Of a stretch of 5,388 bases of DNA, positions 5,340 to 5,388 are shown one piece after another. Position 1 is the first letter of the stretch. Each line of letters starts with the position of its first letter. The notes below the pieces were generated by a model. The model did not search any database. It had not been told where the DNA came from and worked only from the letters and a program-made list of their open reading frames with translations. This stretch comes from Chloroflexota bacterium (GTDB lineage: Bacteria > Chloroflexota > UBA6077 > JACCZL01). The translations under genes and the position numbers were made by a program. The stretch lies in the NCBI GenBank assembly GCA_020845495.1, contig JADLFM010000106.1, positions 1 to 5,388 on the forward strand, read 5' to 3'.

Positions 5340-5388
5340 ATGGATAGCACGCACTCCTCCACGCACTGGCGCACCGTCCTTCGTGAGC
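5340..5388 (+). CDS. 5' end of an unidentified gene downstream of the operator-like promoter
   Basis: An ATG at 5340 opens a frame of 16 codons that runs off the window, reading MDSTHSSTHWRTVLRE. Most codons end in G or C, as in the genes upstream, and the alternative frame from 5342 meets TAG at once. There is no Shine-Dalgarno; the predicted transcription start lies only about 4-7 bases upstream, so translation would be nearly leaderless, a mode common in high-GC actinobacteria. The WRTVLRE ending would suit the lead-in to a helix-turn-helix domain of a phage regulator, and the palindromes over the promoter would then be its own operators, but too little sequence is present to identify it. 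The call rests on the promoter, the open frame and codon bias. Confidence 0.4.
   Translation, partial: MDSTHSSTHWRTVLRE

Noticed and set aside
4959..5388. Possible diversity-generating retroelement variable region or phase-variable repeat
   Set aside because: No reverse transcriptase, no template-like near-copy and no C-type lectin motif are present in the window. The glycine codon run is only six units and mixed GGT/GGC.

Overview
This window is the distal tail end of a double-stranded DNA phage or prophage structural module, with a short non-structural junction at its right edge. GC content is high (by hand count, about 73% in 1141-1200 and 53% in 4441-4500) and codon third positions are mostly G or C, which points to a high-GC bacterial host. 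Actinobacteria or a similarly GC-rich group fit best, but nothing here fixes the host or separates a free phage from a prophage. There are no tRNAs, rRNAs, insertion sequences or CRISPR repeats.

Layout, all on the + strand up to 5198: (1) the 3' end of a virion protein, probably the tape measure protein (2-430); (2) a 543-aa minor tail or tail hub protein with an added C-terminal beta-rich domain (431-2062); (3) a 446-aa fibre protein with two discoidin-like domains and a typical fibre C-terminus (2059-3399); (4) a 177-aa fibre protein with a beta-sandwich C-terminal domain (3406-3939); (5) a 339-aa protein with a LamG/concanavalin-like N-terminal half (3943-4962); (6) a 79-aa repetitive protein ending in a poly-glycine linker and a short aromatic tail (4959-5198). 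Junctions are tight: TAG directly followed by ATG, two ATGA overlaps, and gaps of 6 and 3 bp. The block is therefore almost certainly one operon with translational coupling. The hub would sit at the tail tip, and the following proteins would form or decorate fibres that recognise the host surface.

The right edge (5199-5388) is different. It holds a strong sigma70-like promoter reading rightward (TTGACA, 18-bp spacer, TACAGT). Two perfect inverted repeats cover it: one contains the -35 box and the other brackets the -10 box. Just downstream an open frame starts at 5340 and runs off the window. This arrangement looks like a repressor-controlled promoter, perhaps an autoregulated one, but the regulator is not visible. 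On the - strand of the same gap lies a 22-codon stretch with almost perfect G/C third positions that encodes a membrane-helix-like peptide. It has no start codon and its stop overlaps the stop of the last tail gene tail to tail. It may be a broken or mis-sequenced micro-gene.

The tail proteins belong to recognisable phage families or carry recognisable fibre motifs. The least explained parts are the promoter/operator junction, the start-less membrane peptide and the 79-aa repetitive protein. No database search was possible, so family assignments rest on motif recognition.
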